From: Ruminococcus sp. Phil15
GTDB lineage: Bacteria > Bacillota > Clostridia > Oscillospirales > Ruminococcaceae
Direction: 5' to 3'
Assembly: GCA_001940995.1 (NCBI GenBank)
Contig: MSHC01000034.1
Location: 1 to 64,000, forward strand
Length of the DNA: 64,000 bases
Position 1 is the stretch's first letter. Every line of letters begins with the position of its first letter. This document shows, in pieces, positions 7,588 through 15,720 of this stretch. The translations under genes and the position numbers were made by a program. The notes beneath the pieces are model-generated. The model saw only the letters and a list, made by a program, of their open reading frames with translations. It was not told the DNA's origin and made no database searches.

Positions 7588-8338
7588 GCAGGCGTTTTCC
7601 GAAGCTCTTGAAAGAGTACTGACAGAGGGCAGAGAGAAAAACGGCATAGGAACTCTCGGTGAAAAAACTCTCCACGCAGTTTTAAAAGAGTATTACGAGC
7701 CGTTTTGCGATAACAGAGAAGTCAAGGTCGGAAACTTTGTTGCGGATATCGTCGGAGAAAACGGCATCATTGAAATACAAACGGGAAATTTTCATAGGCT
7801 TATAAAAAAGCTTGACGTGTTCTTGGAGTATTGCGATGTTACGGTGGTGTATCCCGTCGCATCTAAAACAAGACTTTTAAAAATCGACCCGGATACGGGC
7901 GAGCTTTGCGATAAGCGTACATCGCCAAAGCATATGACGCTCTACGACTGCGCCCCCGAACTTTACCCGATACGCTTTGCCTTTGACAATCCAAGGTTTC
8001 ATTTAAGGCTCTGCTTCCTCGAAATTGAGGAAACAAGACGGCTTGTGAAGAAAAAGCGTGGCAGAGGAAAACCTACCGTCAAGCTCGACAGAGTGCCTGT
8101 TGAACTTGTAGATGAAATGTGCTTTGACTGCGTTGCGGATTACGAAAGCTTTATCCCACAGGGACTAAGCGAAGAGTTTACCTGTAAGGATTTTGCCTTT
8201 TGCGCAAAAACTAACACGGGCTTTGCAAGAATGATAATAAACATTTTAATATATCTTGAAATTGCCGCTAAAATAGGTAAAGATAAAAAAGGCGCATATA
8301 TATACAAAATAGAAAAACAGAATTTAAAAAATCTTTGA
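7580..8338 (+). CDS. Unknown protein with PD-(D/E)XK-like core and C-terminal winged-helix-like region
   Basis: A 252-residue protein without a name I can give. The N-terminal half has a conserved-looking Glu (E28), Asp56 in NFVADIVGENG and E65-I-Q67, spaced like the D...ExK core of the restriction-endonuclease fold, with Gln in place of the final Lys. A hydrophobic strand near 86-94 follows. Residues about 155-165 are strongly basic (VKKKRGRGKP). The last 60 residues look like a winged helix. The ATG overlaps the stop of the nucleoside phosphorylase gene, so the two are probably co-translated. A nuclease or nucleic-acid-binding role is inference only. Confidence 0.75.
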   Translation: MDKQAFSEALERVLTEGREKNGIGTLGEKTLHAVLKEYYEPFCDNREVKVGNFVADIVGENGIIEIQTGNFHRLIKKLDVFLEYCDVTVVYPVASKTRLLKIDPDTGELCDKRTSPKHMTLYDCAPELYPIRFAFDNPRFHLRLCFLEIEETRRLVKKKRGRGKPTVKLDRVPVELVDEMCFDCVADYESFIPQGLSEEFTCKDFAFCAKTNTGFARMIINILIYLEIAAKIGKDKKGAYIYKIEKQNLKNL

Positions 8339-8340
8339 GA

Positions 8341-8367
8341 GGAGGACATATCTCCCGACCGTCGGGA
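8341..8367 (+). promoter_or_regulatory. Two competing hairpins before dacF
   Basis: A strong GGAGG at 8341-8345 lies about 40 bases before the dacF ATG, too far to serve it directly. GGAG can pair with CTCC (8352-8355), while TCCCGA (8353-8358) can instead pair with TCGGGA (8362-8367). The two pairings exclude each other. Confidence 0.4.
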
Positions 8368-8382
8368 ATATGGTCAAGCAAA

Positions 8383-9780
8383 ATGAAGAAGAAACTGGTA
8401 TCAATGTTAACAGTCTTTGTTATGGTAGTTACCCTTGCAGGCTCGGTTCTTTCAACAACAGCCTTTGCAATTACCTTTGACAATGACGTCAGCCTAAATT
8501 CCGAAGCTGCCTATATGGTAAATCTCGATACGGGCGAGGTCGTGTATTCAAAGAATTCCGACCAGCAGAGAGTGCCTGCGTCGCTTACCAAGATTATGAC
8601 CTGCCTGCTTGTGCTTGAAGCTTATAACGGCGATGCCGAAAAGCTTCAGTCGGTCACAGCAAGCGGCGGCTCTGCCGCATTCGACGAGCTTGCCGGTACA
8701 GGCGCATCTCACGCAGATATCCAGCGTGGCGAGGTCGTGACGTATTATGACCTTCTGCATGCACTTATGATTCCGTCAGCCTGCGAAGCCGCTAATATCC
8801 TGGCAATTGATATGTGCGGAAGCATCGAAGAATTTGTCGAGAAGATGAATGAAAAAGCCGTGGAGCTTGAAATGACAAATACCCATTTCTCCAATGCACA
8901 CGGACTTTTTGCAGAGAATAACTATACAAGCTGTGAGGATATTGCAAAGCTTGTGAGATATTGTATGGACAAATATCCGCTCTTTATGGAAATCTGTAAC
9001 AAGCCTTCCTATGTTATGACCGCAACTCCTGAGCATCCGGACGGAACCAAGATCATTAACACAAATAAACTAATCGTTGAAAACTCCGATTATTACTACC
9101 GCTTTGCAAGCGGCATAAAGACGGGCTTCCTTGACGCAGCGGGCAGATGTCTGGTTTCAACCGCTTCGAGAAACGGCTATACCTATTTGATAGTCACAAT
9201 GGGCGCAGACGGCTATGACGATGACGGAAACTCAAAAATGTATAACTGTATCGACCACAGCGCCCTCTATGACTGGGCGTTCGGCTGCCTCGAGTATACA
9301 GCGATAATCGACGATTCTTCCGAGCTTGGCGAGGTCGCTGTCGAGTATGGAAAGAATGAGTATGTCTGCGTAAGACCTGCGAATTCTTTTTCACGACTCT
9401 GGCCTAATAACATTCCTGTAAGTCAGGTAAGAAAGAAGATTACCCTCGACAAGAGCGTAGTTGCGCCCGTTGAAGCAGGTCAGAAGCTCGGTACAGTTGA
9501 GCTTACTTACGACGGTCAGACTATTACAACAATTGACCTTATCGCAGTAAATGCAGTAGAACGTGACGAGGTTAAGTCCGATGTTAAGGTTTCTACGTCA
9601 TTTACAGAATCAAACTACTTTAAGATTGCAATTATCATCGCAGTAGGAGCAGTCCTGTTCTATATTCTCATCTTTGCCGCCGTGCTTATCCATAAGCGTA
9701 ACAAAAAGCGTTATGAGGAAGAGTATGACGATTACGACGATGATGAGTATGACGACGAATATGACGACTACGATGACTAG
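8383..9780 (+). CDS. dacF: D-alanyl-D-alanine carboxypeptidase (DacF/PBP5 family)
   Basis: A secreted, membrane-anchored penicillin-binding protein that trims the terminal D-Ala from peptidoglycan peptides. The 465-residue protein has a signal peptide (1-29, ending TTAFA), catalytic S67-L-T-K70 and K246-T-G. The second motif, usually SxN, reads S132-A-C134. A C-terminal beta domain is followed by one membrane helix (about 414-437), a basic stretch and a very acidic Asp/Tyr/Glu tail of about 25 residues. ATG 8383 is chosen because it starts the signal peptide; it lacks a close Shine-Dalgarno site. It follows the unknown gene by 44 bases. Confidence 0.9.
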   Translation: MKKKLVSMLTVFVMVVTLAGSVLSTTAFAITFDNDVSLNSEAAYMVNLDTGEVVYSKNSDQQRVPASLTKIMTCLLVLEAYNGDAEKLQSVTASGGSAAFDELAGTGASHADIQRGEVVTYYDLLHALMIPSACEAANILAIDMCGSIEEFVEKMNEKAVELEMTNTHFSNAHGLFAENNYTSCEDIAKLVRYCMDKYPLFMEICNKPSYVMTATPEHPDGTKIINTNKLIVENSDYYYRFASGIKTGFLDAAGRCLVSTASRNGYTYLIVTMGADGYDDDGNSKMYNCIDHSALYDWAFGCLEYTAIIDDSSELGEVAVEYGKNEYVCVRPANSFSRLWPNNIPVSQVRKKITLDKSVVAPVEAGQKLGTVELTYDGQTITTIDLIAVNAVERDEVKSDVKVSTSFTESNYFKIAIIIAVGAVLFYILIFAAVLIHKRNKKRYEEEYDDYDDDEYDDEYDDYDD

Positions 9781-9828
9781 TTTATGGTAAAATGTAATTG
9801 TGCTGTTGCAATTTTCGATAATTTGTGA

Positions 9829-9942
9829 TATAATAAACGCAATGCGTTTTTGTACCATTGTGTCCCCGCAGATTCGCAAATCAAAGATTTGCACCCTGCG
9901 TATCGGACGGTTATACCATAAAATCGAAGTTTTACGGTATAA
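9829..9942 (-). repeat. Composite hairpin repeat, copy C (inverted)
   Basis: Read on the minus strand it has the same order as copy B: hairpin 1 (9942-9911, one mismatch), the core (9908-9862; 47 bases, same nested stems) and hairpin 2 (stem 9849-9844 with 9840-9835, outer arm decayed). The inner hairpin 2 stem is GCGTTT/AAACGC, a third paired variant. It fills the gap before the ferredoxin oxidoreductase cluster; the hairpin 1 arm supplies a TATAAT at 9938-9943 on the plus strand. Confidence 0.8.
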
Positions 9943-9978
9943 TATTGTTCCTTTATAATAAGAGAGGAGAGCGCATAA

Positions 9979-10632
9979 ATGCGTAAGGTAACAGTAATTA
10001 CCGGGCATTATGGAAGCGGAAAGTCGAATATCTCTACTAATCTTGCAATGGAAGCCGCTGCTTCAGGCAAAAAGGTTACGGTAGTAGACCTCGATATCGT
10101 AAATCCCTATTTCAGAACAGCCGATTTCAAGGATATGTTCTCGGAAAACGGAATTGAACTTATAACCCCTTCTTATGCCAATACAAATCTCGATATTCCG
10201 GCGCTTAATTTTGATATTGAAAGAATAGCAAAATCTGACGGATATCTCATCGTTGACGTAGGCGGCGACGATGACGGCGCAGTCGCACTCGGCAGATTTT
10301 CTGCCGGACTTAAAGAATTTGGCGACGAGCTTGATATGTTTTATGTAATAAACAGATACCGCTACCTGACAAAAGAACCTTCCGAAGCAGTAGAGCTTAT
10401 GTATAATATCGAAGCTGCATCTAGGCTGAAACATACTGCAATTATCAATAATTCAAATCTCGGCTGTGACACCGTCGCTGAAACTGTGATTTCGTCGCTT
10501 GACTATGCCGAGGAGGTTTCAAAATCTGTAAATCTTCCGATAGTTTTCTCTACAGTACCGAATTCGCTTTCGCTTGACGATAACCGCTTTAAGGGTATCG
10601 AAATCTATGTAAAGCCATTCTGGGAAAGATAA
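9979..10632 (+). CDS. P-loop ATPase (MinD/ParA/CobQ-like) of the oxidoreductase cluster
   Basis: A 217-residue cytoplasmic ATPase with Walker A GHYGSGKS (9-16) of the deviant SIMIBI type, a VVDLDIVNPYFR switch stretch (34-45) and a VDVGGDDDGA segment near 94-103. It has no membrane or DNA-binding region. ATG 9979 follows AGAGGAGA. It is 37 bases upstream of the ferredoxin subunit, and I recall such ATPases commonly beside 2-oxoacid:ferredoxin oxidoreductase genes in Clostridia, so a role in assembling or maturing that Fe-S enzyme is a fair inference, not shown by the sequence. Confidence 0.8.
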   Translation: MRKVTVITGHYGSGKSNISTNLAMEAAASGKKVTVVDLDIVNPYFRTADFKDMFSENGIELITPSYANTNLDIPALNFDIERIAKSDGYLIVDVGGDDDGAVALGRFSAGLKEFGDELDMFYVINRYRYLTKEPSEAVELMYNIEAASRLKHTAIINNSNLGCDTVAETVISSLDYAEEVSKSVNLPIVFSTVPNSLSLDDNRFKGIEIYVKPFWER

Positions 10633-10669
10633 CTCTATCGCTTGACCTATACGAAAGGAGAAGGATATT

Positions 10670-10876
10670 ATGGCAAAGATGACTGTCAGAACTGAAAGAT
10701 GTAAGGGCTGCGGACTTTGTGCTGAGGCGTGTCCTAAGAAGATTGTTCAAATCAATAAGGAAAAGCGTAACAAAGCAGGCTACTTTACAGCTGAATGTAT
10801 CGACGATAACGCTTGCATCGGTTGTGCTATGTGTGCAATGATGTGTCCGGACTGCTGTATTACAGTCGAAAAGTAA
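10670..10876 (+). CDS. 2-oxoacid:ferredoxin oxidoreductase, 4Fe-4S ferredoxin (delta) subunit
   Basis: A 68-residue ferredoxin-like subunit with two complete cluster motifs, CKGCGLCAEACP and CIGCAMCAMMCP, each CxxCxxCxxxCP. It passes electrons from the thiamine-diphosphate centre to free ferredoxin. The ATG follows GAAAGGAGAAGG. It is first of four subunit genes and matches the KorD/VorD type in size and position. Confidence 0.93.
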   Translation: MAKMTVRTERCKGCGLCAEACPKKIVQINKEKRNKAGYFTAECIDDNACIGCAMCAMMCPDCCITVEK

Positions 10877-10912
10877 ACCCGAATATAAATATTTTTGAAG
10901 GGAGTAAAAAAC

Positions 10913-11971
10913 TTGGAAAAGAATTTGATGAAGGGTAATGAAGCTCTCGCAGAAGCAGCAATGCGTGCAGGCTGTAAGTGCTTTTTCGGTTATCCTATTA
11001 CACCACAGACTGAGCTTGCCGCTTATATGGCAAAGCGTATGCAGAAAAACGGCGGCGTGTTCCTGCAGGCAGAATCTGAAATTGCCGCAATCAATATGGT
11101 GCTCGGCGCTGCTTCAACAGGAGTAAGAGCAATGACATCTTCCTCCTCGCCGGGAATTTCACTCAAGAGCGAGGGTATATCATATATCGCAGGATCCGAC
11201 CTTCCTTGCGTAATTATCAACGTAGAAAGAGGCGGTCCGGGTCTTGGCGGTATCCAGCCGTCACAGGCTGACTACTGGCAGGCAACAAAGGGTCTCGGCC
11301 ACGGCGACTTCCACCTTCTCGTTTATGCACCTGCTTCCGTACAGGAAATGGTGGATATGGTTATCAATGCATTCGATAAGGCTGATACATACCGTATGCC
11401 TGCAATGATTCTCGCAGACGGTCTTCTCGGTCAGATGATGGAGCCTGTAACATTCCCTGAAGTTGAGCCTAAGGTTTATGATAAGTCCTCTTGGGCTGCC
11501 GACGGACATAAGGGTCAGAGAGAGCATCACATCATCAACTCGCTCTATCTTACACCTGAAGCACTTGAAAAGACAGTCGTTGACCGTTTTGCAAAGTATG
11601 ACATTATCAAGGAAAAGGAAACCGACGCTGAGTGCTACCTCACAGACGACGCAGATATCGTGGTTTGTGCATTCGGAGCAACGGCAAGAGTCGTAAAGAG
11701 TGCAGTTAACGAAGCAAGAGAGCAGGGTATCAAGGTAGGTATGTTCAGACCTAAGACCTTGTGGCCTTTCCCGGTTAAGGAGATTTGCAAGGCAACAGAA
11801 AGCGCAAGCAAGATCCTTTCCGTTGAAATGTCAATGGGTCAGATGGTTGACGATATCAAGCTTGCTATAAACTGCTCAAAGCCTGTTGAGTTCTTCGGAA
11901 GAACAGGCGGCGTTATCCCGACACCTGCCGAGGTACTCGCAAAAATCAAAGCAATGGGAGGTAACAACTAA
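10913..11971 (+). CDS. vorB: 2-oxoacid:ferredoxin oxidoreductase alpha subunit (VorB/KorA)
   Basis: The alpha subunit of an enzyme that oxidatively decarboxylates a branched 2-oxoacid or 2-oxoglutarate to an acyl-CoA, reducing ferredoxin. It has GNEALAEAAMRAGC and the FFGYPITPQTE segment near the N-terminus, TSSSSPGISLKSEG near 83-96, and the ERGGPGLGGIQPSQAD region that typifies this class. I start at TTG 10913 because GAAGGGAG lies 8 bases upstream; this gives 352 residues, the usual VorB length. The choice between 3-methyl-2-oxobutanoate and 2-oxoglutarate cannot be settled here. The stop overlaps the next ATG (TAATG). Confidence 0.9.
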   Translation: MEKNLMKGNEALAEAAMRAGCKCFFGYPITPQTELAAYMAKRMQKNGGVFLQAESEIAAINMVLGAASTGVRAMTSSSSPGISLKSEGISYIAGSDLPCVIINVERGGPGLGGIQPSQADYWQATKGLGHGDFHLLVYAPASVQEMVDMVINAFDKADTYRMPAMILADGLLGQMMEPVTFPEVEPKVYDKSSWAADGHKGQREHHIINSLYLTPEALEKTVVDRFAKYDIIKEKETDAECYLTDDADIVVCAFGATARVVKSAVNEAREQGIKVGMFRPKTLWPFPVKEICKATESASKILSVEMSMGQMVDDIKLAINCSKPVEFFGRTGGVIPTPAEVLAKIKAMGGNN

Positions 11972-12723
11972 TGGCTGTTGTATTTGAAAGACCAAAGTCC
12001 CTCTGCGATGTCCCGCTCCACTATTGCCCTGGCTGTACCCACGGTATCGTGCATAGACTCGTAGCAGAGGTTATGGATGAAATGGGCATCGAAGGCAATA
12101 CGGTAGGCGTATGCCCTGTTGGATGCTCGGTAATGGCATACGACTATTTCGGATGCGATATGATTGAAGCTCCTCACGGAAGAGCTCCGGCAGTTGCAAC
12201 CGGCGTTAAGAGAACAAATCCTGATAAGTTCGTATTTACATATCAGGGCGACGGCGACCTTGCCGCTATCGGTACTGCCGAAACAGTACACGCCGCAACA
12301 AGAGGCGAAAATATCGTCGTAATCTTTATCAATAATACTATCTACGGAATGACAGGCGGTCAGATGGCTCCTACAACGCTTCCGGGTCAGGTTACACAGA
12401 CTACCCCTTTCGGACGTAATCCAGAGCTTGCAGGATACCCTGTAAGAGTGTGCGAAATGCTCTCTACACTCACAGGCGTTGCCCTCGCACAGAGAGTTGC
12501 AGTTGACAGCGTTCCTCATGTAAGAGAAGCTAAGAAGGCAATCAGAAAGGCTTTCGAGAACCAGAAGGAAAAGAAGGGCTTCTCAATCGTTGAAGTTCTT
12601 TCAACTTGTCCTACAAACTGGGGACTTACACCTACCGACGCACTCAAGAGACTCCGTGACGAGATGATTCCTTACTATCCTCTCGGAGTTTATAAGGATT
12701 CTGTTGCAGGAGGTAATGACTAA
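11971..12723 (+). CDS. 2-oxoacid:ferredoxin oxidoreductase beta subunit (thiamine diphosphate binding)
   Basis: The 250-residue beta subunit binds thiamine diphosphate. Seen are CPGCTHG (about 19-25), the cofactor motif starting GDGDLAAIGTAE near 92 and continuing to FINNTIYGMTGGQ near 119-131. It lacks its own ferredoxin domain, consistent with the separate delta subunit. Start and stop overlap both neighbours by TAATG-type junctions, so the subunits are translationally coupled. Confidence 0.93.
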   Translation: MAVVFERPKSLCDVPLHYCPGCTHGIVHRLVAEVMDEMGIEGNTVGVCPVGCSVMAYDYFGCDMIEAPHGRAPAVATGVKRTNPDKFVFTYQGDGDLAAIGTAETVHAATRGENIVVIFINNTIYGMTGGQMAPTTLPGQVTQTTPFGRNPELAGYPVRVCEMLSTLTGVALAQRVAVDSVPHVREAKKAIRKAFENQKEKKGFSIVEVLSTCPTNWGLTPTDALKRLRDEMIPYYPLGVYKDSVAGGND

Positions 12724-13253
12724 TGAATTATAATATTTTGCTCGCAGGCTTCGGCGGACAGGGCGTCCTCTTCGCTGGTAAGCTCCTCGCATATTGCGCA
12801 CTTATCTCCGGCAAGGAAATCTCTTGGCTCCCATCTTACGGCCCTGAAATGCGTGGCGGTACCTGTAACTGTTCAGTATGCATCTCAGATGAGCCAATCG
12901 GTTCTCCGCTCGTAACCGAGCCAAACGTTTTTGTCGCTCTTAACCAGCCGTCGTTTGATAAGTTTATCGGCAAGGTTAAAGCCGGCGGTAAGGCATTCGT
13001 TGACAGTACGCTCGTGGAAACCAAGACAGACAGAACAGATATCGACTGCTACTATGTTCCGGCTACACAGCTTGAAACTGACAATAATCTCCCTAAGGGC
13101 GCAAACATCATTCTCCTTGGCAAGGTGCTTGAAGAAACAGGCATCTTCTCTGATGATACCGTGCGTAAAGCTCTTGAGAAGATTGTTCCCCCTGCAAAGG
13201 CATTCCTTATCGACAATAACCTCCGTGCTATCGGCATTGGCAGAGCGCAGTAA
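12723..13253 (+). CDS. 2-oxoacid:ferredoxin oxidoreductase gamma subunit
   Basis: A 176-residue gamma subunit with the family opening LAGFGGQGVLFAGKLLA (7-23) and the GPEMRGGTCNC segment near 41-51. It completes the delta-alpha-beta-gamma set. The ATG shares bases with the beta-subunit stop. A hairpin at 13270-13303 ends the operon. Confidence 0.93.
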   Translation: MNYNILLAGFGGQGVLFAGKLLAYCALISGKEISWLPSYGPEMRGGTCNCSVCISDEPIGSPLVTEPNVFVALNQPSFDKFIGKVKAGGKAFVDSTLVETKTDRTDIDCYYVPATQLETDNNLPKGANIILLGKVLEETGIFSDDTVRKALEKIVPPAKAFLIDNNLRAIGIGRAQ

Positions 13254-13269
13254 GAACATATAATAACAT

Positions 13270-13303
13270 ACGGACTGTTGCAAAATAAGTGGCAGTCCGT
13301 TTT
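13270..13303 (+). terminator. Terminator after the oxidoreductase operon
   Basis: ACGGACTG (13270-13277) pairs with CAGTCCGT (13293-13300), followed by TTTT-poor sequence (TTTG). A moderate intrinsic terminator. Confidence 0.6.
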
Positions 13304-13333
13304 GCATTGATAATAATCTGAAAGGAAACGTTT

Positions 13334-14101
13334 ATGAAGCTATTATTTGTCGGCGACGTAGTTGGAGAAATCGGCTGCAATTTTTTGGAGAAGAATATTT
13401 ATAGGATAAAGCAGGAATACGGCGTAGACGTGACGATCGTAAACGGCGAAAATTCCGCACAGGGCAACGGTATAACAAAACCCTCAATGATGCAGCTTGT
13501 CGGTATGGGCGTCGATGCCATCACAACGGGCAACCATTGCTTTAAAAGACGTGAGTTCGTCGAAATGTTCGACAAGAACGAAATTCTCCTCCGTCCTGCA
13601 AATTACCCCGACGGCGTCGTTGGTCACGGTTATACGGTTATTGACCTCGGCGCAACACGAATTGCAGTCGTAAACCTCCAGGGCGTAGTGTACCTAGAGC
13701 CTCTCGAAAACCCGTTTACAGTAATCGACAGAATTTTAGAGGAAATTGATACCCCCAATATATTCCTTGATTTTCATGCGGAAGCCACCGCTGAGAAGAA
13801 GGCAATGGGACAGTACCTAGCTGGCAGAGTAACAGCCGTTATGGGTACTCATACCCACGTCCAGACCGCTGATGAAACAATTCTCTCAGAACATACAGCA
13901 TATATTACAGACGTCGGAATGACAGGTCCTGAGCTTTCTGTCCTCGGAGTAGAAAGCAAGGTCGCAATAGATAAACAGCGTTTCCACTATCCCGTTCGCT
14001 TTGTCGAAAGTCAGAACCCTTGCTTTATAAACGCAATCGTCGTCGAGTTTGATGAAAAAACGGGCAAGGCGTACAATATCGAGCGTATAATTTGGAGATA
14101 A
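13334..14101 (+). CDS. ymdB: YmdB-family metallophosphoesterase
   Basis: A 255-residue member of the family that includes B. subtilis YmdB, a 2',3'-cyclic nucleotide phosphodiesterase affecting developmental choices. Metal-site motifs are FVGDVVG (5-11), NGENSAQGNG (38-47), TTGNHCF (65-71), LDFHAEAT (145-152) and GTHTHVQTADE (170-180). Length matches the family. ATG follows GAAAGGAAACG. It lies between the oxidoreductase operon and spoVS; in Bacillus the gene is also next to spoVS, so this linkage is conserved. Confidence 0.93.
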   Translation: MKLLFVGDVVGEIGCNFLEKNIYRIKQEYGVDVTIVNGENSAQGNGITKPSMMQLVGMGVDAITTGNHCFKRREFVEMFDKNEILLRPANYPDGVVGHGYTVIDLGATRIAVVNLQGVVYLEPLENPFTVIDRILEEIDTPNIFLDFHAEATAEKKAMGQYLAGRVTAVMGTHTHVQTADETILSEHTAYITDVGMTGPELSVLGVESKVAIDKQRFHYPVRFVESQNPCFINAIVVEFDEKTGKAYNIERIIWR

Positions 14102-14195
14102 TAACCAAACTTTTATAAAAGACCTTGCAATTTTGAGAATAATGGTTTATGATTGAAACAAAGTTACAGGTATTTTCTAAAAGGAGGAGAATGAT

Positions 14196-14456
14196 GTGGA
14201 AATATTAAAGGTTTCGGCACGTTCCGTGCCTAATTCCGTTGCAGGCGCAATCTCAGGAGTCGTAAAGGAATACGGCGAGGTAGAGGTGCAGGCAGTGGGC
14301 GCAGGCGCAGCAAACCAGGCAATCAAAGCGGTCGCAATCGCAAGAAGCTATCTCTCTGATAGCGATATAGACCTTATATGCGTACCGGAGTTTGCAAATG
14401 TAGAAATAAACGGCGAGGAAAGAACCGCAATAAGACTTATCTGTATGCCAAGATAA
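14196..14456 (+). CDS. spoVS: Stage V sporulation protein S
   Basis: SpoVS is a small, very conserved Alba-like protein needed for late spore development. The 86-residue sequence has the highly conserved opening with KVSARSVPNSVAGAI, then VQAVGAGAANQAIKAVAIAR, covering nearly its whole length. Start is GTG 14196 with AAGGAGGA about 7 bases upstream; the two ATGs just before are out of frame and reach a stop after four codons. The position after ymdB agrees with other Firmicutes. Confidence 0.96.
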   Translation: MEILKVSARSVPNSVAGAISGVVKEYGEVEVQAVGAGAANQAIKAVAIARSYLSDSDIDLICVPEFANVEINGEERTAIRLICMPR

Positions 14457-14460
14457 AAAT

Positions 14461-14506
14461 AAAAGCAGAAGCGAAAGGGGATTGCACCTTGCGTTCCTGC
14501 TTTTTT
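14461..14506 (+). terminator. Terminator after spoVS
   Basis: AAAGCAG (14462-14468) pairs with CTGCTTT (14497-14503) with further imperfect pairing inside, followed by a run of six T. Confidence 0.75.
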
Positions 14507-14537
14507 GTTCTAAAAAATTAATACAAGCCATAAAATA

Positions 14538-14565
14538 AATCGAGTAGCATTAAGCTACCCGATTT
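14538..14565. terminator. Hairpin after abrB, usable on both strands
   Basis: AAATCGAGTAGC and GCTACCCGATTT pair with one mismatch and a 4-base loop. TTTT follows on plus; TATTTTAT follows on minus, where it would end abrB. Confidence 0.7.
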
Positions 14566-14567
14566 TT

Positions 14568-14816
14568 TTAATCTTGAAGGTTTTTGATTTTAGCAAGGCA
14601 TTCAGGACAAATTGCCTTTCCGCCAAATTCTACTATGTCATCGTTCGACATACAAAAAACACAGCTTCTCTGAAGCTTTTTTAGGATAATCTTGTCGTCG
14701 TCTGTGTATATTTCGATTGGATCTTTAACATTTATGTGTAAAGCCCTGCGAAGCTCAATCGGTAATACAATTCTGCCAAGCTCATCCACCGGTCTTGTTA
14801 TACCTGTTGATTTCAT
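14568..14816 (-). CDS. abrB: AbrB/SpoVT-family transition-state regulator with zinc-finger-like tail
   Basis: An 82-residue DNA-binding protein. Residues 1-47 form a swapped-hairpin AbrB domain (GITRPVDELGRIVLPIELRR). The C-terminal part has C52-x2-C55 and C74-x2-C77, suggesting a bound zinc; this tail is common in clostridial AbrB proteins as I recall. AbrB-type regulators repress sporulation and stationary-phase genes, which suits the neighbours spoVS and spmAB. ATG 14816 has GGAGA about 9 bases upstream. Its promoter at 14872-14900 is nearly consensus. Confidence 0.9.
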   Translation of the reverse strand: MKSTGITRPVDELGRIVLPIELRRALHINVKDPIEIYTDDDKIILKKLQRSCVFCMSNDDIVEFGGKAICPECLAKIKNLQD

Positions 14817-14871
14817 ATAGATGTTTCTCCTTTGTTGTATTTTTTTTATTTATATTGTTACTCTAAATATA

Positions 14872-14900
14872 ATTTTACATTTTTTTGCAATTATTGTCAA
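14872..14900 (-). promoter_or_regulatory. Sigma-A promoter for abrB
   Basis: On the minus strand TTGACA (14900-14895), 17 bases, TAAAAT (14877-14872). The surrounding A/T tracts resemble an UP element and could also be an AbrB target. Confidence 0.8.
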
Positions 14901-15126
14901 GCAAAAAAGGAAATTTTATTGAAATCTGGAAAAAATTGTCGCAACAGACAAATAAAAAGGATAAATTTGTTAATTCTGACAATATTTAATAGTGGAGGAA
15001 AAGTCTGAAAATATATTTTACCGACAGTTAAGCCTTGCGGCTTATCAGTCGTTGCTCAAGTCATTTCATGATGGTCTAAAACCGACAAAATATATTTCGC
15101 TTTATCGGAAAGGAATGGTCGCAAAT

Positions 15127-15720
15127 ATGACGGCATTTATATGTCTATCAGTATTGATTGCCTTAATTTTCGGCATCGCCGGAAATAATACAGAGGCGGT
15201 TTCGGACGCATTGCTGTCCTCTCCGCAGTCTGCCGTAGAGCTTACAATAAAGCTTCTGGGCGCAATGGCTTTTTGGGGCGGAGTAATGAAGGTCGCAGAA
15301 AAGAGCGGTCTGGTAAATAAGCTTTCAAAGCTTTCGGCTCCGCTTCTGAAAAGGTTGTTTCGTGGCATAGATGAAAACGGCGAGGCATTCGGTGCGATCG
15401 TTATGAATATTACGGCAAATCTTATGGGATTGGGAAATGCTGCAACGCCCCTTGGACTTAAGGCAATCACAGCCCTTGCCAAAGAGGAGAACGCAAAAGA
15501 TTCGGCAACCCGTAATATGATAACCCTTGTGGTTCTTAATACAGCGTCAATACAGTTTCTGCCCACAACAGTAGCTACCCTCAGGCAAGCGCATGGCTCT
15601 GTAAATCCAATGGAGATTCTGCCGTCTGTCCTGTTTACATCAGCGGTTGCCCTCGCAGTAGGTCTGTCGCTCGTGTTTTTGCTTGATAAATCGAAAAGGG
15701 GGAGTGAAAGAATAAAATGA
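15127..15720 (+). CDS. spmA: Spore maturation protein A
   Basis: SpmA and SpmB are membrane proteins with nucleoside-recognition (Gate) domains that affect spore core dehydration. The frame is open from GTG 14992, but I choose ATG 15127: it gives 197 residues, the usual SpmA size, begins directly with the first membrane helix, and has GGAAAGGA about 12 bases upstream. ATG 15115 is also possible but touches that site. Gate motifs GAMAFWGGVMKVAEKSGL and MGLGNAATPLGLKA are clear. The stop overlaps spmB (ATGA). Confidence 0.88.
   Translation: MTAFICLSVLIALIFGIAGNNTEAVSDALLSSPQSAVELTIKLLGAMAFWGGVMKVAEKSGLVNKLSKLSAPLLKRLFRGIDENGEAFGAIVMNITANLMGLGNAATPLGLKAITALAKEENAKDSATRNMITLVVLNTASIQFLPTTVATLRQAHGSVNPMEILPSVLFTSAVALAVGLSLVFLLDKSKRGSERIK

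Noticed and set aside
9705-9777. Asp/Tyr/Glu-rich dacF tail as a frameshift artefact
   Set aside because: The tail follows a plausible membrane helix and basic stop-transfer stretch in the same frame, as often seen in clostridial DacF proteins.
14992-15126. GTG 14992 as the spmA start, giving 242 residues
   Set aside because: No ribosome binding site precedes it, and the extra 45 residues are not expected in a family of about 197 residues.
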